From positions 62,001 to 126,000 of the forward strand of contig KV748280.1 in the NCBI GenBank assembly GCA_001692895.1: a DNA stretch of 64,000 nt, in the 5' to 3' direction. Numbering within the stretch: position 1 is the first letter of the stretch; the number at the start of each line of letters is the position of its first letter. Position numbers and translations under genes: made by a program. Positions 35,960 through 47,265 of the stretch are shown piece by piece. This DNA is from Cenococcum geophilum 1.58 (Eukaryota > Ascomycota > Dothideomycetes > Gloniales > Gloniaceae). The notes beneath the pieces are model-generated. The model was not told where the DNA came from. It ran no database searches and was given only the letters and a program-made list of their open reading frames with translations.

Positions 35960-37010
35960 GCACTAATAATTAGTACGCTAGTTCCCGTCCACTAACCCTA
36001 TAATGCTTAGAGACTAAAAGGTCGGAATAGGTTAGTTTTCCTCTCTTTAAAAGGGCTTACAGCAGGGGCAAAAGCTTTATGGCGTAGTAGTTAGGGTATA
36101 TATTAAGAACGGCGCGGTATAGGTAGGCGGCGAAATATATAGTAATATTAAAACGGAAAACGTAGAGGTAGGGCAGCATCTTAAGGACAAGTATTTCCTC
36201 CTTATTATAGATGCTAGCAACTAGTGCATAACACTAGGTAGGCCGATATATTGTCTTATATTAATGTAATAAAACACACTACTAGCTTTATTCCACTAGC
36301 TAAATATAGGTAGCCTCCCTTTATATACTATACTCTATAACTGCCTTTATAATGCCTAGGCCAAACTCTATTCTTATACCCTATTCCACTAGTCTAAACT
36401 TAATAGAGAGTAGAGAGCACTTATTAAATAGGCAGTTAATCTACACTAGTGCGTCTATATATTTATCCTTTAAAAAATCTAGTAGGTCGTATAGGGGCAT
36501 TATTAGAGACACCCCTCCCTACGGTATTGCCCTATAGGGTAAATTATCGTAGCGTTCTATCTCTTGGTCTAGGCTCTTTAGCCAGTCTAGCGGTATAGGG
36601 AGCTAAATGGCGTAGTGCTTAATCGCCTAAGCTAGGCCCTCTGGCTTAGCTATAGTACGCCACCAATTGGAGACAGTATTGGCGTAGATATTAGTAGTTA
36701 TAGCGTATGCCTATTTACCGCGTAGGTTCTAGCGTAGTTTACTAAGCGTATTTAGGGTGATACCAATAGCGCACAAAAAGAAGACTTTAAGGGAAATGGA
36801 TAAGAGCTTAACAAAGATCGTCCTAGCTTTTTTGCAGTAATTATTACCAATAATTGTATCCGGGTCCTCCCTAATAACGGCTACTGCCTTTAATAGCCTG
36901 TTTTCCTCGAGATCTTCTAAGGGGGAGAATCCGTTTAAAACCCTCCGAATTTTATTATTGAGCATAGTAATAAGGCTAGTGTAGCCTATAAGCGCAGGGG
37001 TAGGAGCCAT
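35960..37010 (-). pseudogene. unidentified protein relic, start codon and first 93 codons intact
   Basis: Begins MAPTPALIGYTSLITMLNNK at 37010 and stays open to 36729; a methionine with an upstream low-complexity tract makes this a credible start. After RIP stops the same frame continues NTVSNWWRTIAKPEGLA near 36680-36630, LPIPLDWLKSLDQEIERYDN near 36600-36545, GGVSLIMPLYDLLDFLKDKY near 36520-36460 and INCLFNKCSLLSIKFRLVE near 36440-36380, then VLKMLPYLYVFRFN near 36190-36150 and YSDLLVSKHYRVSGRELAY near 36030-35970. About 350 codons. No domain recognised, no signal peptide. The absence of stops in the first part shows RIP was uneven. Confidence 0.5.
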
Positions 37011-37049
37011 AGAGCCATCTATAAAAAGGCTTAAATAGTAGGGAGAAGA

Positions 37050-37115
37050 AAAGTAAGTAAAGTAAAGTAAGGTAGATAAAGTAAGGTAAAGTAAAGTAGA
37101 GCGGAGCGGAGTAAT
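37050..37115. repeat. AGTAAAGTAAGG low-complexity tract
   Basis: Five-base AGTAA-type units in tandem, upstream of the start of the preceding minus-strand relic; opposite-strand counterpart of the 35375-35535 tract. Confidence 0.7.
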
Positions 37116-38109
37116 AATATAACGCTATATAGCTATATATTGGTTCATGCCCCCTATTAGGAGGGCTAGTATAGCTAAGCTAGCTATAAGTCCTAAAGGA
37201 ACCACCCCGTCTAAAAGAGATTAGAATTCTGAGTTTTTTATTATATAATTGCTTGCGAATTAGACTCTGATTTTTGTGCATACTATAGCAGATTTTTGCA
37301 CTTTAGGCTAACGACTAATATAGGGTCCTAGAAAAGATCGTGTGGAAGTATAGTATAAAGTTTTATAAGGCTTACTAAGAACTGTAAGGACCGTGCGGCG
37401 CTAACTATTTACGATAGGGTGGGCAGTATAAGTACTAGAAACCCTAATAAGCTATTGCCTTTAGTCGTAATAAAGGGCAAGTTTATTTAAGATTTAGGGG
37501 CCAAAACCTAGAGCCTAGCAGCCTTAAAGGGCTTAGAACTAGGCGGAACCCTATAAAAATAGGACTGAAAACTGGGTCCTAATTAGCTTAGGCTCGCTTA
37601 ATTTTACACTACTATAGATTATATTCGCTTAGTTATGGCTTAGTTTAAAATCCTATATACTTAGGTTTAAAAGCGGAAATGCAGTTTAGAGGTAAATCTA
37701 AAGAACTCTATATTTGCACGTACCTAAGGGCGTAGAGGTAAGTATTAGAGATAAGTACCTAGTTACTTATCGTATTCCCCTACAAGTAATAGTATTATAT
37801 TGAAATAGCGAGGATATTAACCAAGGTGCTGCTTTCTTTTTTAAATATAAGATATAAGTGCCTAATAAACCTATAGAACGTCGCTATTAAGGACGACCTC
37901 GTTCTATAAATATCCTAATGGTTTTTTATCTAGAGGACACTGCGAGCTAAGAATTAATTAATGCTCTAGACGCACTTAGTATATAAATTTTTATACCAAT
38001 CCTAACAACCTATAAAGAAAGGGCTAAGTAGTTTGGGTTATGTAATAGGGGTATAAAGTAGGGGATTATGCGTTCCGTGGCTTAAATTGAGGCTATGCAC
38101 TTTTTCTAT
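37116..38109. other. no recognisable gene
   Basis: About 1 kb with neither a credible protein frame nor an internal repeat that I can name. It could be the body of a non-autonomous hAT element whose right end is the next feature. Confidence 0.5.
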
Positions 38110-38245
38110 ATCTCGTCCAGACCTGCAGAGGATAAATTATCCTATCCGGTCGGGCGGATAATAATCCTATTTAAGGATAGCCTGGATATCGGATAATATC
38201 TGGATAATATCTAGATATCCGCAAAATTTTAACTATCCCTTCCCT
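38110..38245. repeat. hAT-type terminal and subterminal repeats
   Basis: On the minus strand it starts CAGGGAAGGGATAGTTAAAA and then carries GCGGATATCTAGATATTATC, several GATATTATCC units and TATCCGGATA-like pairs. Such CAGGG-starting ends followed by ATATCC/GGATAT repeats are typical of fungal hAT elements. The opposite terminus was not found, so it is a solitary end. Confidence 0.5.
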
Positions 38246-38316
38246 GGTGCATTTTGTCCTACTATTATTAATAAGGCCTAGCTAATAGAATTAATAGGAT
38301 TAAGGCTTTGTAACTA

Positions 38317-39271
38317 AAGTAACTGCCTAGATCGTATATAGTCCTATATTATATATAGCTAAATATACTAAAATACATCTTTTTAAATACTTATAGCTTA
38401 ACAATAACAGTAGATATTTGTGTAGGGTTTTTAAATCGAGCTTATTAAATAGTAAATTAATTATTTTATAATATCTTTTTTATAAATTTATAATATATAT
38501 ATACTAAAAATTAAGTTAAAAATAGTACTTTTTTTAAACTTAAGCTAATTTTTTTAATAATAATAATAGCAAGCCTATTATATAACTATATATTATAGTA
38601 ATATATAAATATTTAAGGTATATTTAGAACGTTTTAGCTATATTATTAAGTAAGTTATATTAATATTTAACTAAGTCTAGTTTTTAATATATATATTATA
38701 ACTTATATAGTAAATATTCTTTATTATATCTATAAAAGGTTATTAAAAGTATATTTAAGCTTATTATTATATTTTATAGAGTATTTTTTTATTTTTACCT
38801 TATTTAAAAATAATTTTCTTTATATTATACTATAAACTATATAAATTAAGTTTATATATATCTTCTATAGTTTACTATAAATATAATAAAGAATATTTAC
38901 TATATAAGTTATAATATATATATTAAAAACTAAACTTAGTTAAATATTAATATAACTTACTTTATAATATAGCTAAAACGTTCTAAATATACCTTAAATA
39001 TTTATATATTACTATAATATATAGTTATATAATAGGCTTACTATTATTATTATTAAAAAAATTAGCTTAAGTTTAAAAAAAGTACTATTTTTAACTTAAT
39101 TTTTAGTATATATATATTATAAAATAATTAATTTACTATTTAATAAGCTAGATTTAAAATTTTATATAAATATCTACTGTTGTTGTTAAGCTATAAGTAT
39201 TTAAAAAATACATCTTTTGGTGTATTTAGCCGTGCATAATACAGGACCGTGCACAATTTAGGCGGTCACTC
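38317..39271. mobile_element. 955-bp foldback (long-TIR MITE) with TA duplication
   Basis: Two inverted arms, 38317-38734 and 38876-39271, pair over about 400 bp around a 141-bp centre. The outer tips read AAGTAACTGCCTAGATCG on the left and, reversed, GAGTGACCGCCTAAATTG on the right, differing only by RIP-type changes. A TA dinucleotide flanks each side (38315-38316 and 39272-39273), as for Tc1/mariner/pogo elements. The left arm keeps CTATATTATATATAGC where the right arm keeps CTGTATTATGCACGGC, so the right tip is closer to the original. Extremely A+T-rich inside, no coding sequence. It would have been moved by a transposase elsewhere. Confidence 0.88.
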
Positions 39272-39273
39272 TA

Positions 39274-39501
39274 TATAAGTACTTTTAATTCTGGTGTTTG
39301 TGTATATTCTAACTCTTATAGGATATTACTAGGGAAAGGGATAAACTAAACCTTTACCCCCTATTATACAACGCTATGAATAAATATAATAGATTATTCC
39401 TTGCCACGGTAGTTTAGGTCCAACGTTATTAATAAGAATTAAACTAATTAAATCAGCTAAATCTTCCCTTAGTCCTAATGTTTTTTAATATTCGCGTATA
39501 G
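39274..39501. other. no recognisable gene
   Basis: Short spacer between the foldback and E3 without a supported feature. TATAG at 39497-39501 is the expected left target duplication of E3. Confidence 0.5.
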
Positions 39502-39920
39502 TGTTACGGACGCTTTAAGTATAATATTACAGCTACTTAGAGAAGAGATAAAAGAAGCTAGTTAATTAGTAAGGGTATGGTCTAGAATAAAACCAGTGGA
39601 GCTATGTGACAAAGAATGGTAGCTAAGGTTATATAATATAATCTGTGTAATCTATAGGATCTATATAATCTGCAATAGAGTAAATGAAATAGATAAAGTA
39701 AATAGAGTAACAACTTTCTTAGGAGTAAGGATATGTATTTGAAGGACTATAGTTCCTCCCTAGATAGTTCCTTTCCTTATAGTAAATTTTAAAATATAAT
39801 TAAAGTTAATCTATTGGGTAACTACTCCACTAGTTGTTATATTATTAACTTTATTTAAATATCTACACACCTAGCCTATTAGCGAGTCTACCGTAGTATT
39901 TCCTATAAGGCTTTATTATA
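39502..39920 (+). repeat. E3 5' LTR
   Basis: From TGTTACGGACGC to GGCTTTATTATA (GGCTCCGTTACA after RIP). 419 bp. Carries the A/G-rich GAGTAAATGAAATAGATAAA block in place of the E1-type middle. Confidence 0.93.
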
Positions 39921-39959
39921 TATTTACTACCTAGTTATAGTATTAACAAGTCAAATAAT

Positions 39960-41050
39960 ATGCCACTAAAAGCACTAGTTATAATGCTATCTATAGCGGC
40001 AACCACCTTAGGCATAAGTAAAAACACTAGTATAATAGATACTAACTTGTAACTTATTATAGTAGGTTAGTTATAGGAAATAGTTAATTAATTAACAGAT
40101 AATAATTAAATACTTAAAGATTAAATTAATGGAATTAGAGCAGTAAAGGTTAAGTTACTATTAGTTAAACAATTCTTGGGAAAGAAGTTAAAGCTTAAAA
40201 GATTTCTAGCGCAAATGTAATTTAAGGTATTATAAGAAGGAGTTAAGTTAGCTATACCTATAGATTAAGTGGTATATATAGGACTGTTCTTATTAAGAAA
40301 AGTATTAGAATTGTTTAAGCTATACCTTACTAATAGATAGGAACACGGAGACAAAACCACTAACTTAGAGGTTAAGTTTCCATTTTTAAGCTGGGGGGGA
40401 TTTACGGAACAACTTACGCAGATGTTTAGAGACCCTAAAGTAACAACTATAGTAGAATGGAAGCTTTAAAACATAGTATAAAGGACTTTAGCAATTAAAT
40501 ATACAACGTAGTTTTAAACACTTTTAGTATAGGTTAAGTGGAATAATAAGGCGCTTATGGCATAGTATAAATAGGGACTTAAGGCTAAAGTCTAGGACGT
40601 AATTATCCTAATAGAAGATGTAGAAAATATAAGAGAACTAATTAATTAAGCAATTAAGATTAATAATAGAATCTACTAAAGGGAATAAGCTAAGAAAGGG
40701 CAAAATAGAGTTCTATAGTTATATAAGGCGTAGAGTACGTATTAATAGAGCTAAAATTAGAAACTATAGAATAATAGATTAGAGCTAATGGACCTAAGCA
40801 GTACTAAAGAATCTAGAAGATGAAATAAGAAACTATGGAAACCTAGAGGTTAAGGATTAAGTAATTATAGGACTAGGGAGCAGAGGCTAAACTAGGGATC
40901 TTATTAGCAGAAAATGTTTAAGCGGACTTTATAACAAAAATATTGGTTTAAATTAGGAGCTTATATAAATTGCGGGAAACAGGGTTATTTCGCTAAAGAC
41001 TATAGAGGTGGTTAGGGTAACTATATAGTAAAGGGCACTAGGTTATTAAA
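39960..41050 (+). pseudogene. gag: E3 gag (nucleocapsid part)
   Basis: ATG is intact at 39960 and followed by PLKA, the only plus-strand G1 copy to keep its start. The CCHC region near 40958-41010 reads YINCGKQGYFAKDYRGG: the second Cys is kept, the last is Tyr. Other gag text parallels E1 with a stop about every 15 codons. Confidence 0.8.
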
Positions 41051-42830
41051 GTATAATAAAGTGGATACTAGTATATTGCGCGGGACTAAGGAGTGTTTAA
41101 TTAAGCACTTTGCGTTTTATTATAATAATATATACCAAATTTATAAGGATGCTAAGTATAGCGTAAGCTATTAGCTATAAGAGCTAGAGTTAAAAGGACT
41201 TAAGGGAACTAAAGAGTTAGATAAAGAACAAAATCAACTCTATAAGCTAGATTAAGATATTATAGTAACGTATAGACAATAATTAGTAGTAATGATAATA
41301 GAGTTGGAGTACTTATTAATTAATAGCGAAGAGGAAAATAAAGGGACAAACTAGGAGTACCTAAACCTTAATAATATAATAAAAGTAAAGACTAAGACCA
41401 CTATAGAACACGGTTTAGTAACGGGTATTATAACACTATTAGATACGGAATCTATTGCTTTATAAGATAGAAGGAGCAATATCTAAAGATAATTAAGTAA
41501 GCAGATAACTGCTAGTGCTAGCTCACCACTTAATAAAGGCAAAAAGCCAAAGGCTTAAGATTCTTAGGAAGAGATATAAAATGCTTAAAACTCTTAAGAT
41601 AAGATAAGACACACCTAAGGACCTATAATAGACGAAAATTAATAGGGAAGGGCAGTAGCTTAGTTTAAAAAGTTTTATATAAGCTTGGGATAAAGATTCC
41701 TAGGGAGCCAAGATTTTAATAAACAAATAAGGTCTATAGTAATTCTAGGTAAACGTAGTATTTAGCCTAAAGGTTAAAAGGTTAATATAGCAATCAAGAA
41801 GCAAGAAGACTTTAAGGATTCTTTTAGAAAACGCAAACTAAAAGAAACTATAGATAAGTTTAGGTAATAAATTATTATATAGCAAGAGCAAAAGCTAGAC
41901 TAAAGATTAGCTATACTAGGATATACTAAGGATAGAGCACCTATATAAAAAGTTACTAATAGGCTAAGAGTAGGAATGCTAAAAGCCAAATAGTTAGGCG
42001 AATTAGAGTAAGAAGAGAACCTAGGGATTTTTACCAGATTTACGGAATAATATACTAAAGGTTGCAACAACGTAGTAATAAAAAGATACTTCCTTATAAA
42101 CAAATTATATATACTTACTAAGCTATACTAAAAGTGGTATAAGCAATAAGGAAATAATAAATAGGAAGACTTCTATATATGGCTAGACAAGAAGGTTATA
42201 GCAGATTAACTAATATTTAAAAAACAGATAAATTATATTAAAGGAGCATTAATTATAATATTAAAGAATCTAGAAGAATAGGCTGTAGACTAAAGAGAAA
42301 TAATGCAGATATTAATACCTGTAAATAATATAGCAGTATTTAGATTAATATAGGAGAAGTTTAAACTTAGGGAGGAAGATAAACTAAGAGTTAACCTAAA
42401 GCATCTAGCGTATTACATATTGGCATGGATTATATATATAGATAATATATATAACATATATAGGACACCTAAGGACAAATATTATAAATATCCAATAAGG
42501 ATATATTAGATAACAGATAAAAAGCAATATAAGGACGCTAAATATATGTATAGTTGGCACCTAATAGAAGTTTAGGAGTTAGGAAACTTAATACTTTAAC
42601 TAGGAAGATTCCTTATGGAAGAATACCTAAATAGATAATAATGGCGGGAATATTCTAAGAATATATGTCTATAGCATATTTAAGAAAAGAAGTAAACTAA
42701 GTATTAGCTAAAGGAAGACTAAGTATAGTTAAGATCTAGTAGCTAATGGTTAGGAAAAGCGGAGGCCTATAGGACTAGAGGGAGCTAGTAATAGAGCCTT
42801 AGACCCTTAATTAAGGGAATTATAGGACAA
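41051..42830 (+). pseudogene. E3 segment between CCHC knuckle and protease
   Basis: Collinear with the E1 segment but about 200 bp shorter around 41560-41760, where most of the DSQDEIR repeats and the following text are missing. The shortening falls exactly in the repeated part, as expected from slippage or unequal exchange between repeat units. Confidence 0.6.
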
Positions 42831-45800
42831 CACCTAAATTTAAGAGTTAATTAGCAAGATTAGAAGTTTAAGGCGCTAGTGGATAGTAGAGTAATAAAAA
42901 ACTATATATTACTAGTGGCAGTTAAAAGGATAGGGTTACTATATAGGCAGAAAGAACACCTATGCCTGTTAATAACAATTTTAGGAGATCTAATAGTCTA
43001 TAGAGGAGGCATTATTAATCTTAAAACAGGACCTATTTAGTTAACTATTAAGGGAAAAAGACTTAAAATATCTTTTAATATCTTACTATTAGAAAAGAAT
43101 AAGGCGATACTAGGGATACCTTAGTTATAGAAATACGATCTAAAAATTAATTAGGTTATAGGTTAGGTTAATATTAGAGATATATAATAACGCTAAGCGC
43201 GGTAGCAAACTAAGATAGTATAGTATTAGGTTGGAGCGATATATAAGGAGACTAAGTAAGGTTTAAGTTATGTATTAAAAAGATACCATAAGTACGGTAA
43301 AAAGTTATAGAGCCTAGAAAGTAAGAAGCTGTTAGAATATATAGCATAAGACTATAAAATAGAATTAAAACTAGGAATAAGTCTAAGGTTCTTTCTAATC
43401 TATAAGCTTACTAAAACTAAGTTAGTAGCGCTTAAAGAGTTTATCTAGGAGAACTTATAAAAGGGATATATTAGACCATTGCAGTTATTAGTAGGTTATC
43501 CAGTACTATTTATCCTAAAGAAAAACGGAAAACTTAAAATGTGCATTAACTATAGATAGTTAAACAGCATTACTAGGAAGGATAGATATTGTCGGTTTCA
43601 CAGGGGGTGACCTATTAAGAGTATACTCTTGTTCTGATGGTGTTGCAAATAGGTTATCGAAAGCAGAGGATCGTAAGGATCGCAGTGCTTAAGTAGGGGG
43701 CTGATGAGTCACCATAAGGGTGACTAATCAGATACACGCGACCGCGCAATATACATTCCAACACTGGCAGTTCTTTCTTTGTGCGTAGAACAGCCATCCT
43801 AAGACATACAACCACGTAACCCTTGTACATACACTCCAACATAACCTCTGTCCATACATTCCGACAGATATCCTTTACCCTTAATTAGCAAAATTTAAGA
43901 TAGAATTGGTAATACGCAAATATTTATAAAGATATATTTAAAATAGGCATATTACTAGATTAGAATTAAGGAAGGCAATAAATAGAAGGCAGCCTTTAGG
44001 TTAAAGAAAGGACTATATAAACCATTAGTTATATAATTTAGACTTATAAATACACCAGTAACATTTTAGAAGAGAATTAATAGTGTATTAGGAGAACACC
44101 TTAATAAATTTATTATAGTATACCTTAACAATATTATTATCTACTTAATAACGAAGGAAGAATATAGAAAATATATTAAATAGGTCTTAAAGAGACTATA
44201 AAAAGAATAGATATTAGTAGCAATTAAGAAATGCGAGTTCTTTACTAGGAAGACTAATTTTATAGGATTTATTATTAAACTAATGAAAATTAGTATAAAT
44301 CTAAAGAAAGTAGAAGCTATAGTAAGTTGGTAAGAACTAGAGAATATTATATAGTTAAGATTATTCCTAGGGTTTTGCAACTATTATAGGAGGTTTATAG
44401 CACAATAGTTAAAGAATATTAAGCCATTTATAAGGTTTATAAAGAAAGAGGAACTATAGGAATAGGGCTAAAAGCAGAGAAAACTGTTTATAGAACTTAA
44501 GGAGTTATTTACCTAAGACCTAATCTTTAAAATCTACCAACCAAAGTTAGATATAGTTGTGGAAATGGATATATTAGACTTTATACTAGGAGCATGCCTA
44601 CTATAAAAGTATAAGGATGCATAGCATTTAGTGGCGTACTATAGTCAGAAGATAATACCACCAGAACTAAACTACAATATCTATAATAAAGAGTTATTAA
44701 GTATAGTTGCAGCACTTAAGGAGTAGAGAGCATTCTTATAAGGCATAGAAAAACTATTTATAGTTAAGATGGACTATAAGAACCTAACGGGGTTCCTAAT
44801 AATAAAGGAACTTAATTATAGATAGGTTAGATAGGCGGAAATGCTTATAGAATATTACTTTAAAATTTAGTATACTAAGGGTACTAAAAACGTAAAAGTA
44901 GACGCACTTAGTAGGAAGGCGGAACTATAAAATAATAAAAAGCCGTTAGGGGCTATGTTGCAGAAGGACAAAGATAGATTAATTAGATATAATTATCCTA
45001 AATTAGCAGCAACTAAAGAAAAAAGCTAAACCTATAAGATACTAGAGAGTGTATAGGCATAAAAGATCTAAAAAGTATAGAGTAAGGATCCAGACTTAGA
45101 GCAGTATAAAAATTAAGAAACTATATATATGCCAAGGTTAATAGTAAAGGAGTTTATTAATAAATTCTATAAGGGAATAACTTAAGGATATAATAGAGCT
45201 ATAAGCTTAGTATTAAGACTTTAAAAAAAGTATATTATTTAAGGAATCTAAGGATTAGCAAGATAAGTTATAAAGGAATAAATTAATAAGGCATAAGCTA
45301 TATAGAGGGCTATAACCTATTAAAATACTAGAGAGACTATAGGAGGTTATATTATAGGACTTTAATGGGACTTTATTATAAAATTACTAAAGTTAAGAGA
45401 CCCTATTACTAAATAGGATTATAACACAATCTTAGTAATAGTAGATAAGTTAGCTAAGTGGGGTTACTTTATAGCATATATAAAAGAAATCTTAGTAGAA
45501 GATATGGCAAGAATCTATATTAAGGAAGTATTTATAAAATATAAAGTACTAAGCAAAATTATATCAGATAGAGATTTAAGATTTATAATAGTATTCTAGG
45601 AGGTATTCTTAGCAGAATAAGGGGTTTAAGCAGTAATATTAACTATATATTACCTACAAATAGATAGTTAAATAGAGAGACTAAACTAAATACTAGAATA
45701 GTACCTAAGGTATTATATTAATTACATATAGAACAATTAGGTATTATTATTACCAGTTATATAGTTTATATATAATATAACACTACAGGAAGGGATAGGT

Positions 45801-46053
45801 ATATTACCTTTTAAGGCAAATTACGGATATAAGCTAAGAATATTATTATCGCTATAATAAGTAAAGAAAATAAGTAGTACAGCTAAAGAAAGAATTAAGA
45901 ACTTAATAAATCTTTATAATCACGTTAAAGAAATAGCTAAACTAGTATAAGTAAGAATAAAAAAGTACTATAATGCTAGGAGATCTAAGGGACCAGATCT
46001 TAAGTAGGGGGATAAAGTGTAGCTACTATATAAAATTTTTAAGAGTTAATAAC
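42831..46053 (+). pseudogene. pol: E3 pol, first part (protease to integrase), split by a solo LTR
   Basis: Protease near 42873-42893 reads ALVDSRV: the Gly of DSG is Arg, a RIP-type change. RT begins near 43330; MCINYR.LNS lies at 43540-43569, immediately before the Copia-like LTR at 43590-43866, and resumes after it with the ISKI/IFIKI region. YLDD is YLNN at 44121-44132. RNase H KMDYKNLTGFL (44766-44798) keeps its Asp. Integrase aspartates are at VIVDKLAKWGYF near 45438-45473 and SDRDLRF near 45568. A short stretch near 45270-45290 is deleted relative to E1. The frame ends at the E4 insertion. Confidence 0.88.
43590..43866 (-). repeat. Copia-like solo LTR, little RIP damage
   Basis: 277 bp bounded by TGTCGG and CCGACA with a perfect 5-bp duplication GATAT on both sides (43585-43589, 43867-43871); E1 and E2 have the uninterrupted site. 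On the minus strand it starts TGTCGGAATGTATGG and ends CTGTGAAACCGACA, a layout common in Copia LTRs, which sets the likely orientation. It contains many CpA and TpG, unlike everything around it. A hairpin GATGAGTCACC/GGGTGACTAATC lies near 43700-43733. The 62-codon frame inside is not a gene. Confidence 0.85.
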
Positions 46054-46246
46054 TATTACGGAACCCAACCGTAGGGGCCTCCATAGGAGAACCCCGTGCT
46101 CTCGCGTACACCTCGCGTACAGCTTATATCAGCTACGCGAGGGTATATCACCTCCTTACGCCCTTAACCCTTACGATCGATCGCGTAACGTCTTATAGAC
46201 TCCCCAAATACATACGCTTTATAGCCATTACCCCCGTCCCATAACA
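46054..46246 (+). repeat. E4 5' LTR
   Basis: From TATTACGGAACC to CGTCCCATAACA. CpG-rich (CTCGCGTACACCTCGCGTAC, ACGATCGATCGCG) and strikingly different in composition from G1 LTRs. The frames inside are antisense or chance. Confidence 0.95.
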
Positions 46247-46420
46247 TTACATTACGCCTTTTTCTTTACTAACGCTTAGCCTACGACTAATTCTACGTCT
46301 CTATAATACCGTAGACGCTGCTAGAAGCAGCGTGTCTATAAGTTACCTTACTTTATACTTCTAAAGAATTAATAATAGTAAGACAAAATTTCTTACTAGC
46401 TATTATATTAAACTTAAAGG

Positions 46421-46620
46421 TCCGTCGCCTCCCTTTCGACCTCCGTCCGTCGCCTCCCTTTCGACCTCCGTCCGTCGCCTCCCTTTCGACCTCCGTCCGT
46501 CGCCTCCCTTTCAACCTCCGTCCGTCGCCTCCCTTTCGACCTCCGTCCGTCGCCTCCCTTTCAACCTCCGTCCGTCGCCTCCCTTTCGACCTCCGTCCGT
46601 CGCCTCCCTTTGCTCCTCCG
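46421..46620. repeat. 25-bp minisatellite, 8 copies
   Basis: Eight head-to-tail copies of TCCGTCGCCTCCCTTTCGAC + CTCCG with only C/T differences in two units. G+C-rich in contrast to its surroundings. The Arg/Gly-rich frame on the minus strand across it (46353-46691) is a repeat artefact. Confidence 0.95.
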
Positions 46621-46690
46621 CCGTCGTCACAGGGGCGCCGCTGGTTATATACCCCCTGAGGACACGTTATCACAACACTAGCCACCACCA

Positions 46691-47265
46691 CCAGTCTGCT
46701 ATAGAGCGGACGACCTCCTTAACCCGTCTGCCACAGAGCGGATAACCTCCTCTATAACCCGTCTGCCACAGAGCGGACAACCTCCTCTACAACCCATCTG
46801 CCACAGAGCGGACGACCTCCTCCTTAACCCGTCTACCATAGAGCAGACGACCAGCCACCACAACCAACGATTCCACTACAACCTGTCTGCTGCAGAGCAG
46901 ACGACCTCCTCTACAACCCGTCTGCTGTAGAGCAGACGACCTCTTCTATAATCTATCTGCTGCAGAGCAGACGACCTCTTCTATAATCCGTCTGCTGCAA
47001 AGCAGACGACCTCCTCTATAACCCGTCTGCTGTAGAGCAGACAACCTCTTCTATAACCCGTCTGCTGCAGAGTAGACAACCTCTTCTATAACCCGTCTAC
47101 TGCAGAGTAGACGACCTCTCCTCTATAACCCGTCTGCTGTAGAGCAGACGACCTCTCCTATAACCTGTCTGCTGTAGAGTAGATAACCTCCTATATCTAG
47201 TCTACAGCCATCGTGCTATAGACGACCTCTACTATAACCAGTCTACGGCTGTCGCGCTATAGGCA
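46691..47265. repeat. 35-bp hairpin minisatellite, about 15 copies
   Basis: Units near 33-37 bp, each with the self-complementary core GTCTGCTGCAGAGCAGAC (7-bp stem, 4-base loop) followed by GACCTCCTCTATAACCC. The first five units carry a variant stem (GTCTGCCACAGAGCGGAC); sequence variants change on both sides of the stem in several units (GCT/AGC, GCC/GGC, TACT/AGTA), which keeps the pairing. Confidence 0.9.

Noticed and set aside
36352..36537. 61-codon plus-strand frame
   Set aside because: Antisense to the stronger minus-strand frame of the relic at 35960-37010.
1..39500. A giant cargo-carrying transposon (Starship-like) uniting the kinase, FunK1 and ankyrin relics
   Set aside because: No DUF3435 tyrosine recombinase or matching element edges were seen; gene content alone is not enough.
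46353..46691. 112-codon Arg/Gly-rich frame on the minus strand
   Set aside because: It is the translation of a 25-bp minisatellite; the periodic protein is a repeat artefact.
46421..47265. Regular repeats that might suggest a CRISPR array
   Set aside because: Units are contiguous with no unique spacers, and the context is a fungal retroelement.
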